Part shown: positions 46,598 through 54,417 of the stretch, piece after piece
Layout of the letters: every line of letters starts with the position of its first letter
Numbering within the stretch: the first letter of the stretch is position 1
NCBI GenBank assembly: GCA_003150485.1
Contig: QALX01000007.1
Location: 1 to 64,000, forward strand
Source of the DNA: Clostridiales bacterium
GTDB lineage: Bacteria > Bacillota > Clostridia > Oscillospirales > Oscillospiraceae
Length of the DNA: 64,000 nt
Direction: 5' to 3'
Made by a program: the position numbers and the translations under genes
The notes under the pieces: generated by a model
Told to the model about the DNA's origin: nothing
Database searches by the model: none
The model's input: the letters and a program-made list of their open reading frames with translations, nothing else

Positions 46598-46610
46598 AAG
46601 AGGAAATAAA

Positions 46611-48458
46611 ATGGCGCCTAACAAAAGAATAAGACCGTATCATTTCAATATTGAATATTTTAGAAACTTTAAAGAAGTTTCGTTCGAATTGGGAAGAAAA
46701 ATCACTGTAATCAGTGGTCAAAATGGTGTTGGAAAATCCAATTTGTTATCGTTGATAGCATCTGGCTCAGGATTGAATAAGAAATCTGTATTGGGTAGCA
46801 ATTTCCAACCAGAGTTTTACGATTTTTTTAATGTAGATAAAGATGAGGAATTTGAAAATTATAAACTGTATTTGACGTATATTGAAGAAAATGGAACAAC
46901 GGCTTTAACAAAGCGATTATCTTTTAAAGATGATACAAAAGCTGGCCGTGGAATTAGAATTATACCAAGAACGTCCAACGTCAATATTGAGGACTGCACG
47001 TTGAAACAGGCTGAAGAGAAAGCAAAAATGGAATATGATGTTGGAGGTGCTGCAAGGGTAAGAATTCCTACCATTTACTTAAGTCTTTCAAGATTATATC
47101 CTCTTGGGGAACGTAAAGATACAGTTAAAATCACGGAAATAAGGAAAACGAATCTGTTTTATCAAAAGAAAGCGGATGAGAAATATAAATACTGGTATAA
47201 TACGGTAATACCCAATTCAATAAAAAGTGAAGCAGTGTTGTCAAAGGTCGAGAAAAATGCCTGTTCAAGAGCTTCATTACATATGGATATCAATAATACG
47301 CCTACATTATCACAGTCTATTGGACAAGATAATCTTGGAAATATTATCAGTGCATTAGTAGATATTTACATGTTGTCATTAGACGAGGATTATAAAGGTG
47401 CTTTATTATGTATTGACGAGATAGATGTTTCCTTGCATCCAGACACACAGATTAGACTGTTGGATTTGTTTAACCAGTTATCAGAAGAACTTAATATTCA
47501 GTTTGTGGTAAGCACTCATTCTTTGACGATATTAAAAGAAGTGTTGAAGAAAGAAAAAAGAAATAGTACAGATTTTAAAGTTGTATATTTAAAAACACCT
47601 TCCGCACCTTATGTTACAGACAGAAAGTCATATGAACTTTTAAAAGCAGACATGTTCGGCAGTTTAAGTTTTCAACGTCCCAAAGTAAAAATTTATTTTG
47701 AAGATGAAATCGGAAAAGCTCTATTTGGAATGTTGATGGATGCTTTTCGGAATATATACAATGTTGTAGAAAGTGATATTGAAAATCCTGTTCTCAGAAA
47801 TAGTTCGGATGTAAGAGATTACGCAAGAATAAATGATAGCATACATAGTTTGGGTAGATTGTTGCAGTTGACAGATAATACAAAACAGATTTCTACGATA
47901 TTAGGCTGTGAAGAGTTATTTAAAGTAAATGATGCAGATGAATATTTTAAACGTGTAATTTTTATTTTAGATGGTGATGCAAGATATAAAGATCCATCAC
48001 AAAAGCCTAAAATAAGAGATTATTTAGACGAAAAATACAATCCAAGAAAATTGCAGTTGAATGACAGAAATCATCCCCGGAATATTTGCTTTTTACCAGA
48101 CTACTTTGCACCAGAGTCATTTCTTTATGCGATAATTCATACGGTTTCTACTAAACCGATGGAGCATTTATCGTTTTGGCGTGGGCTTGATTCTAATGAA
48201 ACAACTGCTTTATATACTTCGGAGAAAATCGGTGCGATGTTCTCTGGTTTGTCAGGAGAATATAATAATGATGATTTGAAAAATATTTTTACAGATTCTT
48301 TTGAGAATGAAGTGTGGCAATTTATAAAAAAATCAGATATAGTGACATATTACTATTCTGATTATAGAACTGTTGGGGAATTGTTGTCATTTTTGGAGGA
48401 TGTGAAAAGAGCATATGATATGGCATTGCCATTAATGCTATCTAATAGATATAGTTAA
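46611..48458 (+). CDS. OLD-like ATPase/TOPRIM protein
   Basis: 615 residues. The N-terminal ABC-type ATPase has Walker A GQNGVGKS at 36-43 and Walker B LLCIDEIDVSLHP near 265-277; VVSTHS follows as the H-loop. The C-terminal part has the acidic pattern of a TOPRIM nuclease: an early Glu/Asp set in IYFEDEIGKA near 361 and LDGDARY near 451. This is the layout of OLD-family nucleases, many of which act in phage defence. It is coupled to the adenine methyltransferase upstream. Ends at a strong terminator. Which defence type it belongs to, if any, is not settled by the sequence alone. Confidence 0.75.
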   Translation: MAPNKRIRPYHFNIEYFRNFKEVSFELGRKITVISGQNGVGKSNLLSLIASGSGLNKKSVLGSNFQPEFYDFFNVDKDEEFENYKLYLTYIEENGTTALTKRLSFKDDTKAGRGIRIIPRTSNVNIEDCTLKQAEEKAKMEYDVGGAARVRIPTIYLSLSRLYPLGERKDTVKITEIRKTNLFYQKKADEKYKYWYNTVIPNSIKSEAVLSKVEKNACSRASLHMDINNTPTLSQSIGQDNLGNIISALVDIYMLSLDEDYKGALLCIDEIDVSLHPDTQIRLLDLFNQLSEELNIQFVVSTHSLTILKEVLKKEKRNSTDFKVVYLKTPSAPYVTDRKSYELLKADMFGSLSFQRPKVKIYFEDEIGKALFGMLMDAFRNIYNVVESDIENPVLRNSSDVRDYARINDSIHSLGRLLQLTDNTKQISTILGCEELFKVNDADEYFKRVIFILDGDARYKDPSQKPKIRDYLDEKYNPRKLQLNDRNHPRNICFLPDYFAPESFLYAIIHTVSTKPMEHLSFWRGLDSNETTALYTSEKIGAMFSGLSGEYNNDDLKNIFTDSFENEVWQFIKKSDIVTYYYSDYRTVGELLSFLEDVKRAYDMALPLMLSNRYS

Positions 48459-48459
48459 G

Positions 48460-48498
48460 AAAAAGCACTTCAGAACCACGATTTCTGAAGTGCTTTTT
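48460..48498. terminator. Bidirectional terminator
   Basis: A 16-bp stem AAAAAGCACTTCAGAA / TTCTGAAGTGCTTTTT with a loop of about 7 nt, between the convergent OLD-like and XRE genes. Confidence 0.92.
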
Positions 48499-48502
48499 AT
48501 GT

Positions 48503-49318
48503 CTATTTCTTTCCTTTTTTATGATTCGGTAGAGATTTTAAAAGCTTTGATCTTTTGAACACATCTTTCATAGTTTTATGTTCATCTACGGACAGTTGCT
48601 CAAATGGAATTTGCATTTCATCACAGAAGAAGTGCCAGAATTCTTCAATTGGATTGCTCTTGAATTTTAGCATCTTCAAGAAACGCTGGACTTTCTTATC
48701 ATTAGACAGAGGTCTTTCGATAGGGGCAGATTCGGCAGCGTGCTGATGTTCTTCACGAATGGTACGGATAATATTGTCCCAATCACTGTGAATGGTATGG
48801 AAAAAGCATTCTTCTTCCTGAATATGGGAACTTTCCAACACTTTTAAATACAGCTCGTTTGCATCCGGATTTTTCTGCTGGATAATCTGGAGACGGACTG
48901 CATCGAGCCAGTCATTCATATTTTTAATTTGCATGGTGGCGATACCGTCTACATAAATTTCGGTATCTGTCATTAGCTTGATGAAATCCGGGTGCTTGAT
49001 GATTTCACAGAGAAGACGGTTGTTGAACTGACAACTTTTCAACAGTTCAATTGTCGCATCATCTAATTTTAACTCGTCAATTTCAGTGTCATTTACCTCT
49101 CTGACTTCTGTATTTCCGGCAAGCCATTCCAGAGAAACATCGTAGTATTTTGCAAGTTTTGCGAGGACATCAAGATTATATGCCTTGTTATCTTTGTTTT
49201 CATATTTGCTTAATGTAGATATGGTAATCCCGACTGCGGTGGCAACAACATCTTGCTTTAAACCACGCTCTTTTCGCAAGTCTTCTAATTTTTCCTGTAT
49301 AGATAATTGATTTTTCAT
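48503..49318 (-). CDS. XRE-family HTH regulator, 271 residues
   Basis: The N-terminal lambda-repressor-like domain (about 8-68; LKQDVVATAVGITISTLSKYEN, LAKYYDVSLEWLAGN) is followed by a 200-residue helical domain with no recognised motif. It probably controls element genes; the target is unknown. Its own promoter is very good (49342-49370), and it stands alone between a shared terminator and a 440-base gap. Confidence 0.85.
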   Translation of the reverse strand: MKNQLSIQEKLEDLRKERGLKQDVVATAVGITISTLSKYENKDNKAYNLDVLAKLAKYYDVSLEWLAGNTEVREVNDTEIDELKLDDATIELLKSCQFNNRLLCEIIKHPDFIKLMTDTEIYVDGIATMQIKNMNDWLDAVRLQIIQQKNPDANELYLKVLESSHIQEEECFFHTIHSDWDNIIRTIREEHQHAAESAPIERPLSNDKKVQRFLKMLKFKSNPIEEFWHFFCDEMQIPFEQLSVDEHKTMKDVFKRSKLLKSLPNHKKGKK

Positions 49319-49341
49319 TGGTAAACCTCCCTGCTGAAACT

Positions 49342-49370
49342 ATTTTATCATATCAAATTGAAAGAGACAA
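49342..49370 (-). promoter_or_regulatory. Promoter of the XRE gene
   Basis: Minus strand TTGTCT (49370-49365), 17-bp spacer, TAAAAT (49347-49342). Confidence 0.65.
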
Positions 49371-49725
49371 TTGCCCTGTATTTTCCATAGTGGAAAATAG
49401 GGGGCTTTTTTGCGTTTATTTTCGATACTGGAAATAATCCGGGTTTTTCGATTTTTCGTTGTATGATGTACCCAGTTCAGAGATGAACAAACAACTGAAT
49501 GATCGTCCGAGATGAGATAAACCGCCATAATTGAAAGGGAGCGCTCTTACAAGAGACTGGACAGCACCGCACAGGGGATATGCCTCCAAGGAAACATCAA
49601 AGGTAGAACGGCAAAAATAAGCTTGAAAGGATGAAATTTCAAAATTTGAAAAATATGCAATTATTTTAACCAGTGAAGGAAGGGAAATGAAGAGAGGCAT
49701 GTTTGATGGTAAAATGTATAAATCT

Positions 49726-49756
49726 AATGCCAAGACGTTTCTATTGTCTTGGCATT
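49726..49756 (-). terminator. Terminator of the methyltransferase gene
   Basis: An 11-bp stem AATGCCAAGAC / GTCTTGGCATT with a 9-nt loop, just past the methyltransferase stop. Confidence 0.75.
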
Positions 49757-49760
49757 ATTG

Positions 49761-50618
49761 TTACCATGTTAGAAGTAATTGATCGTCTACCTTTTTATCA
49801 ATCATTGTTTTGCCATTGTTTTGAAGTCGATCAATCATAGAAGTTCCGCAATTTACAAGTAATTTACGCTCAAATAATTCAGGTGGTGGGGTAATAGATA
49901 TATCTGTTTTTTTTGAATCACGCATACCGTTTATAGATAATATAACTTTCACACCACGTTCTTTGTTTTCGGCTATTTTTTGCCAAAGAACATCAATATC
50001 AAAATTTTGAGCACCATAAATGATACTTTGAGAATGTGTATATGGAGGGTCACAATAGATAACATCACCAGCTTGTGGTTTGTCCATTGCATCTATGTAA
50101 CTTTCGCATTCAAAAGAGGCTTTTTGAAGAAGAGTGTTCCATTGGTCAAGGCGTTTTGAAAATGTCTCTGGGCTAATTGGTTTATGAGGCCCACGTGGAG
50201 TACTCATATATCCATCGGATTTTCTAAAACGGATAACTCCGGAATAGCAAGTCCTTGAAAGGAGTAAAAAATCGTATGGATTATGTTGTGCATTAAAACG
50301 TTCTTTGATGATATTATACTGAGTTGCAGGATCCTCATTATATTTGGTGATTTCGCACTGGTAATAGTCAATGAGTGCTTTAGGATTATCCTTGGTTAGA
50401 TTAAAAATATCAATCAAGAAAGGAAGGATATCACTTCCGTATGCATGGTTGAAATGGGGAAACAGTTTATTTAAATCCGCATCCAATATCGCTGCCATCA
50501 CCGCTCCACTTCCAAGAAATGGTTCATAATAATTATTAAAGGTTTCAGGCATATAAGAGATGATAGTGTCTGCGAAACGTTGCTTATTTCCAATCCATTT
50601 AAGGAGTGCAGGTATCAT
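49761..50618 (-). CDS. Type II modification methyltransferase (D12 class)
   Basis: Adenine-N6 methyltransferase of 285 residues. Motif X is KWIGNKQRF at the start, the AdoMet site EPFLGSGAV at 31-39 and the catalytic DPPY near 190 (CDPPYTHSQ). It is divergent from the controller and restriction genes at 50704 and 50927, the classic M <- -> C-R layout. It should protect the host from the linked restriction enzyme. Dam-type methyltransferases often target GATC-like sites, but the recognition sequence cannot be read from the protein. AAAGGA is eight bases before the ATG. It differs clearly from the methyltransferase at 45725. Confidence 0.92.
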   Translation of the reverse strand: MIPALLKWIGNKQRFADTIISYMPETFNNYYEPFLGSGAVMAAILDADLNKLFPHFNHAYGSDILPFLIDIFNLTKDNPKALIDYYQCEITKYNEDPATQYNIIKERFNAQHNPYDFLLLSRTCYSGVIRFRKSDGYMSTPRGPHKPISPETFSKRLDQWNTLLQKASFECESYIDAMDKPQAGDVIYCDPPYTHSQSIIYGAQNFDIDVLWQKIAENKERGVKVILSINGMRDSKKTDISITPPPELFERKLLVNCGTSMIDRLQNNGKTMIDKKVDDQLLLTW

Positions 50619-50636
50619 GTGGATATTCCTTTCTGT

Positions 50637-50662
50637 AACTTATAGTCTGTAGACTTATAGTC
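50637..50662 (+). promoter_or_regulatory. Tandem C-boxes of the restriction-modification controller
   Basis: AACTTATAGTC (50637-50647) and GACTTATAGTC (50652-50662) separated by TGTA. This fits the C-protein operator consensus GACTnnnAGTC in the usual pair. TATAAT follows at 50674-50679 and its -35 region falls in the right-hand box, so the controller can activate from one box and repress when both are filled. Confidence 0.8.
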
Positions 50663-50703
50663 TACCGAATAATTATAATAATTAATATTGGAGGTGTCAA
50701 GTC

Positions 50704-50940
50704 ATGGAAATAGATATCTTAAAAAAATTTGGGGTGACAGTTAGAAAAATTAGATCGTCGAAAGGCATTTCACAAGAAGCTTTTGCAGATTTATGTAATC
50801 TACATCGTACATATATTAGTGATGTTGAACTCGGAAAACGAAATGTATCGTTAGAAAATATTGAACGTATATCAATAGCGTTAGAAATATCAATTTCTGA
50901 ATTGTTTAAGGAGGTCGAAGGGAAAGATGCAAGCATTTAG
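50704..50940 (+). CDS. Restriction-modification controller (C) protein
   Basis: Small XRE-type regulator, 78 residues, the size of C proteins. The helix-turn-helix is ISQEAFADLCNLHRTYISDVELGKRNVS. It would bind the C-boxes upstream and delay expression of the endonuclease until the methyltransferase has protected the DNA, as in PvuII and similar systems. Its 3' end overlaps the endonuclease gene by 14 bases. GGAGG lies seven bases before the ATG. Confidence 0.92.
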   Translation: MEIDILKKFGVTVRKIRSSKGISQEAFADLCNLHRTYISDVELGKRNVSLENIERISIALEISISELFKEVEGKDASI

Positions 50941-51772
50941 AGAGTTTAAAAATATGGATCCAGCTTTTTGGGCATTTATAAAATATATTTCGGAGAAGTT
51001 AGGTTATACGGAACGAGGGACGGGCAACGTAAAGGTGTATAGTTTACGAGAAGTTCAGAATTTATGTCAAAGAAATGGTATAAATGCATCCAGAGAATTA
51101 ATACAAGACGCATGTGAATATATTCAGATGAGAGCAGAAATATTAAATAATTTTGTGGAAGCTATGCTAATGGATGCGGCTATGGCAAAAGAGGAGTTTA
51201 TGCACTGGGAACAGTTGCATAGAATTCATAATTACTATTGTAAGTTGCCTATGAATAAGCAGAAAGGCGATATGAAACAAGTTGCTTTTTTTACTTCGAT
51301 AATAAATATATTAGCGGAGAAAACAATTCGTGAAGAAACAGGGGAAACAATACAAGGATTTGATGATGATCCACGTAGTTTGATGTATATATGGGATGAG
51401 AATAGAAATATAATTGGGGCATCATCAAGAAGGTTTGATGGAGCGTATCCATCTATAGAAAATCCGGCAATAGTATGGGAGATAAAAGAATATTATTATG
51501 CCACAACTTTTGGTAGTAGAGTTGCTGATGGAGTTTATGAAACACAATTGGATGGTTTTGAATTTAATGAAATTTATGATAGAACGGGAAGAAAAGTTTT
51601 CCATATTTTGTTTATAGATGCATATAGAACATGGTGGGAACAAGGAAAATCGTATTTGTGTAGAATTGTTGATGCATTGAATAGCGGCATTGTTGATGAG
51701 GTGATTGTTGGTAGAGAAGTTTTGACAAGATGTCCAGCAATTTTACGAGAAGTTGTTCGGCATACAAGATAG
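50927..51772 (+). CDS. Putative type II restriction endonuclease
   Basis: 281-residue protein with a PD-(D/E)xK-like pattern: Asp171 in RRFDGAYPS and Glu185-x-Lys187 in VWEIKEYY. The position, overlapping the C gene and divergent from the methyltransferase, makes it the R subunit of the set. I do not recognise its subfamily or recognition site. Its ribosome-binding site AAGGAGG lies within the C gene, 12 bases before the ATG, so expression depends on the C transcript. A terminator follows at 51847. Confidence 0.85.
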   Translation: MQAFREFKNMDPAFWAFIKYISEKLGYTERGTGNVKVYSLREVQNLCQRNGINASRELIQDACEYIQMRAEILNNFVEAMLMDAAMAKEEFMHWEQLHRIHNYYCKLPMNKQKGDMKQVAFFTSIINILAEKTIREETGETIQGFDDDPRSLMYIWDENRNIIGASSRRFDGAYPSIENPAIVWEIKEYYYATTFGSRVADGVYETQLDGFEFNEIYDRTGRKVFHILFIDAYRTWWEQGKSYLCRIVDALNSGIVDEVIVGREVLTRCPAILREVVRHTR

Positions 51773-51846
51773 AGTGAAAAGTACGAAGAAAATAATTTAT
51801 ATCGAGTTATTTTACTATGGAAGTAAGATAAATAGGCAAGCCAAAG

Positions 51847-51880
51847 GGCATCAACCGTAAAAAGTTGGTGCCTTTTGTTT
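51847..51880 (+). terminator. Terminator of the endonuclease gene
   Basis: GGCATCAACC pairs with GTTGGTGCC (with one G-U pair) around TAAAAA, followed by TTTTGTTTT. Confidence 0.7.
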
Positions 51881-52020
51881 TGCTCATTTGCAAAATAAAT
51901 TGACGAGTCAATTTGAAAACAAGTATGACCGCAGAGGTCATGCGAGACTAAATCGAAAAATTATATGAGCCACCTGATCAATGGCGAATATTATTTTTCG
52001 TGCGGAGTGCAGAGGGCACA

Positions 52021-52039
52021 CAAGGTCCGGTGGACCTTG
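52021..52039. repeat. Inverted repeat CAAGGTCC, copy 1
   Basis: CAAGGTCC-GGT-GGACCTTG, an 8-bp arm with a 3-nt centre. The flanks (ACA before, GTTTTGTGCGGACCGAAG after) resemble those of copy 2. Confidence 0.7.
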
Positions 52040-52100
52040 GTTTTGTGCGGACCGAAGTGGAACGAAGACCGTAGCCCTTTGTGCTGGGTACAGGGTCGCA

Positions 52101-52119
52101 CAAGGTCCAGTGGACCTTG
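52101..52119. repeat. Inverted repeat CAAGGTCC, copy 2
   Basis: CAAGGTCC-AGT-GGACCTTG, 80 bases from copy 1 in the same orientation, in front of the relaxase gene. Confidence 0.7.
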
Positions 52120-52301
52120 GCTTTGCGTGGACTGAAGCGGAGCGGAGATACAACACCCTGTGCAGGTCAAGGGCGGCAGCCTTGCCCAAGGAGATTTGTT
52201 GCTTGCGACAAACCGTATTGGGTAGTATTCGTCGCAAGAATGCGTCTAAAAAGCAGCTTCGCTGCCATTCCCCTGCGGGGGATTTTGAAGAAACGGAGGA
52301 A

Positions 52302-53627
52302 ATGAGTTTGAGATTAACGAAGCACAATGGACGAGCCGGGAAAAACGGTGTCTATAATCCTAAGCATAATGACCGCAGTTTCGATGTGAGCCATAGCGAG
52401 CACATTGACGAGGAACGAGTAGCACGTAACATTTATTGGGATTGCTACAACGGTGTCAGGCAGTTGGCAGAAAAGAACAGTGATGAGGTTGAGCTGGCAT
52501 CTACCTTTGAGGACGTCGAGCAGCTTTATTATCGTAGCTTTTATTCTGATTACACGGATGGACAAAATGATAGAAATGCAAAGAGCCGACACACGGAGCG
52601 AAATCGCAGTCCAGAAGATTTATTAAAAAACAGAAAGACTTGTCCGGAAGAAACCTTATTGCAAATCGGAACGAAGGAGGAACACGTTCCGGCAGAAACA
52701 CTTCTGATAATCGCAACAGAGTTTTTTGCAGAATATGAAAACAGATTTGGCTCTCGTGTTCATATTCTGGATTGGGCATTGCACCTTGATGAAAGCACTC
52801 CCCATATCCATGAGCGTCATGTCTTCGATTGTGAAAATCAGTATGGAGAGCTTTGCCCCCAACAGGAAAAAGCTCTGGAAGCTCTTGGTTTTGACTTGCC
52901 GAATCCGGAGAAAAAAGTGAGCCGACACAACAACAGAAAGATGGTTTTCGATGCTACTTGCAGAGCCTTGCTTTTTGAAATCTGTAAAAGACACGGTTTG
53001 CATTTGGATGAAGAACCGGAGTATGGCGGTCGCAAGCATTTGGAGAAGCAGGATTTCATTATCGCCAAACAAAAGGAGCAGATGGCGGTTCAGTCTGAAA
53101 CGATTTTCAGTCAGCAGACAGCCATTGCAGTTCAGTCAGACAGGATACAAAAGCAGGATGCAGTTATTCTGGAAAAAGAAGAAAAGCTGGATGAGCTGAC
53201 ATTGAAGATTGATGATGTAGAAGCTCTGATTGATGAAGTTTCAGATATTGCCTATGACAAGGCGGTGGAGGTTGTGGCTGACACTGTTCGAGTAGAAACA
53301 CACAGGCAGGATATTAAAATGGTGGAGCAATCCAAAGCGTGGGTACTCTCCCCAGAGCAAAAGGCATCTAAGAAAGAAAAAGAGTATGCTGCCGCCCGAC
53401 TGGATGGTGTGATTATCAAAATCACAAAAGCCATGCAGACAGCAATGACAGCGATTAAGACCACGCTGATGAAGCCGGAGGTCAAGAAAACCAGTACCGA
53501 GCAGATTAAGGAAAAAATCAGACCTTCTATTCTTGATAGGCTTCATAAAAATCAGGCTGATGTTGCTCAGCGAGAAGCGGACAGACGGAAAACTCAGCCC
53601 AACAGAAAAAATCGTATTGAGATTTAA
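52302..53627 (+). CDS. Mobilization relaxase (Mob/Pre-like)
   Basis: Nicking enzyme that starts DNA transfer from an origin, 441 residues. The histidine triad is in HLDESTPHIHERHV near 160-173, the form of Mob/Pre (MOBV-type) relaxases. The C-terminal third is a long coiled coil (MAVQSETIFSQQTAI onward to about 310). The ATG at 52302 has GGAGG just upstream. It follows a region with paired inverted repeats that may be its origin. The element has no pore or coupling protein, so the relaxase would use a helper's transfer apparatus. Confidence 0.85.
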   Translation: MSLRLTKHNGRAGKNGVYNPKHNDRSFDVSHSEHIDEERVARNIYWDCYNGVRQLAEKNSDEVELASTFEDVEQLYYRSFYSDYTDGQNDRNAKSRHTERNRSPEDLLKNRKTCPEETLLQIGTKEEHVPAETLLIIATEFFAEYENRFGSRVHILDWALHLDESTPHIHERHVFDCENQYGELCPQQEKALEALGFDLPNPEKKVSRHNNRKMVFDATCRALLFEICKRHGLHLDEEPEYGGRKHLEKQDFIIAKQKEQMAVQSETIFSQQTAIAVQSDRIQKQDAVILEKEEKLDELTLKIDDVEALIDEVSDIAYDKAVEVVADTVRVETHRQDIKMVEQSKAWVLSPEQKASKKEKEYAAARLDGVIIKITKAMQTAMTAIKTTLMKPEVKKTSTEQIKEKIRPSILDRLHKNQADVAQREADRRKTQPNRKNRIEI

Positions 53628-53691
53628 CAGGCACTTGCCATTTTCGCATTGAGAATGTCAGGTGTCTTTTCTTTTGAGAGGAAGTGATGCT

Positions 53692-54417
53692 ATGAATGTA
53701 TTTGAGGCAGTGAAGCAGTCAATCACAACAAGACAGGCTGCGGAATTTTATGGATTTCGGGTAAACCGTACCGGAAAAATCATCTGCCCTTTCCACAGTG
53801 ATAAAAATCCGAGCATGAAAGTGGATAATCGCTTTCATTGCTTCGGCTGTGGAGCTGATGGAGATGTGATAGATTTTGTCTCTAAGCTTTATGGTATTAG
53901 CAGTTTGGAAGGGGCAAAAAAGTTGGCTCTGGACTTTGGAATTTCTTATGATTCAAAGTCCGTTATAAGAAAACTAAAAGTGATAAAGCAACAAAAATCG
54001 GATGCACAGAAATATGCAGAGGCAGAAAACAGAGTTTTCAGAGTGCTGTCAGATTATTATTATCTGTTGAAACGATGGAAAGTTCAGTATGCACCCTGCA
54101 TAGAAGATGAAAACTGGCATCCACGATTTACAGAAGCTTTGCACAGGATATCCCACATTGAATATTTGCTGGATATTTTGGTGTTTGGCAGTGCGGAAGA
54201 AAAAGCATTGATTGTTATGGAATACGGAAAGGAGGTAGCTGTACTTGAACAACGAATTTCAGAATTTATCATCTCAGACACAGGAAGCAGTTATGCAGAC
54301 AGTTGCGGAGATGCAGGTGTGCAGGAGTGTGGAAGAAGTCAGGGGAAGCCTGACATTAAACGAGAATGGCAGCGTAAAGAACACGATCAAGAATTGTTTG
54401 ACCGTATTGCAATCTGA
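53692..54417 (+). CDS. CHC2 zinc-finger primase-like protein
   Basis: 241 residues. The N-terminal CHC2 zinc finger is complete (ICPFHSDKNPSMKV, FHCFGCGADGDVIDF), as at the N-terminus of DnaG. There is no catalytic TOPRIM domain, so it is a primase-like DNA-binding part that may act with the next gene. Its end overlaps the VapE-like gene by 173 bases; the last 50 residues look less conserved in style. GAGAGG precedes the ATG by ten bases. Confidence 0.85.
   Translation: MNVFEAVKQSITTRQAAEFYGFRVNRTGKIICPFHSDKNPSMKVDNRFHCFGCGADGDVIDFVSKLYGISSLEGAKKLALDFGISYDSKSVIRKLKVIKQQKSDAQKYAEAENRVFRVLSDYYYLLKRWKVQYAPCIEDENWHPRFTEALHRISHIEYLLDILVFGSAEEKALIVMEYGKEVAVLEQRISEFIISDTGSSYADSCGDAGVQECGRSQGKPDIKREWQRKEHDQELFDRIAI

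Larger units (their letters stand above)
49319..49760. other. Gap between the XRE and methyltransferase genes
   Basis: About 440 bases. It holds the XRE promoter near its left end and the methyltransferase terminator at its right end. A frame at about 49642-49786 reads a plausible peptide (KYAIILTSEGREMKRGMFDGK) but has no start with a ribosome-binding site, so it may be a remnant of a lost gene. Nothing else is supported. Confidence 0.35.
51773..52301. other. Gap with candidate transfer origin upstream of the relaxase
   Basis: About 530 bases. First the endonuclease terminator, then two related segments of about 55 bases, each starting with the CAAGGTCC inverted repeat (52021 and 52101). 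A relaxase gene follows. The open frame that runs through it (from 51981) has no ribosome-binding site and the repeats argue against coding. A nick region or oriT is the likely content. Confidence 0.45.

Noticed and set aside
52021..52119. CRISPR-like repeats
   Set aside because: Only two copies, palindromic 19-mers, no regular spacers and no cas genes.
51981..52301. N-terminal extension of the relaxase
   Set aside because: No ribosome-binding site at 51981, repeats inside, and a strong GGAGG directly before ATG 52302 where the family similarity begins.
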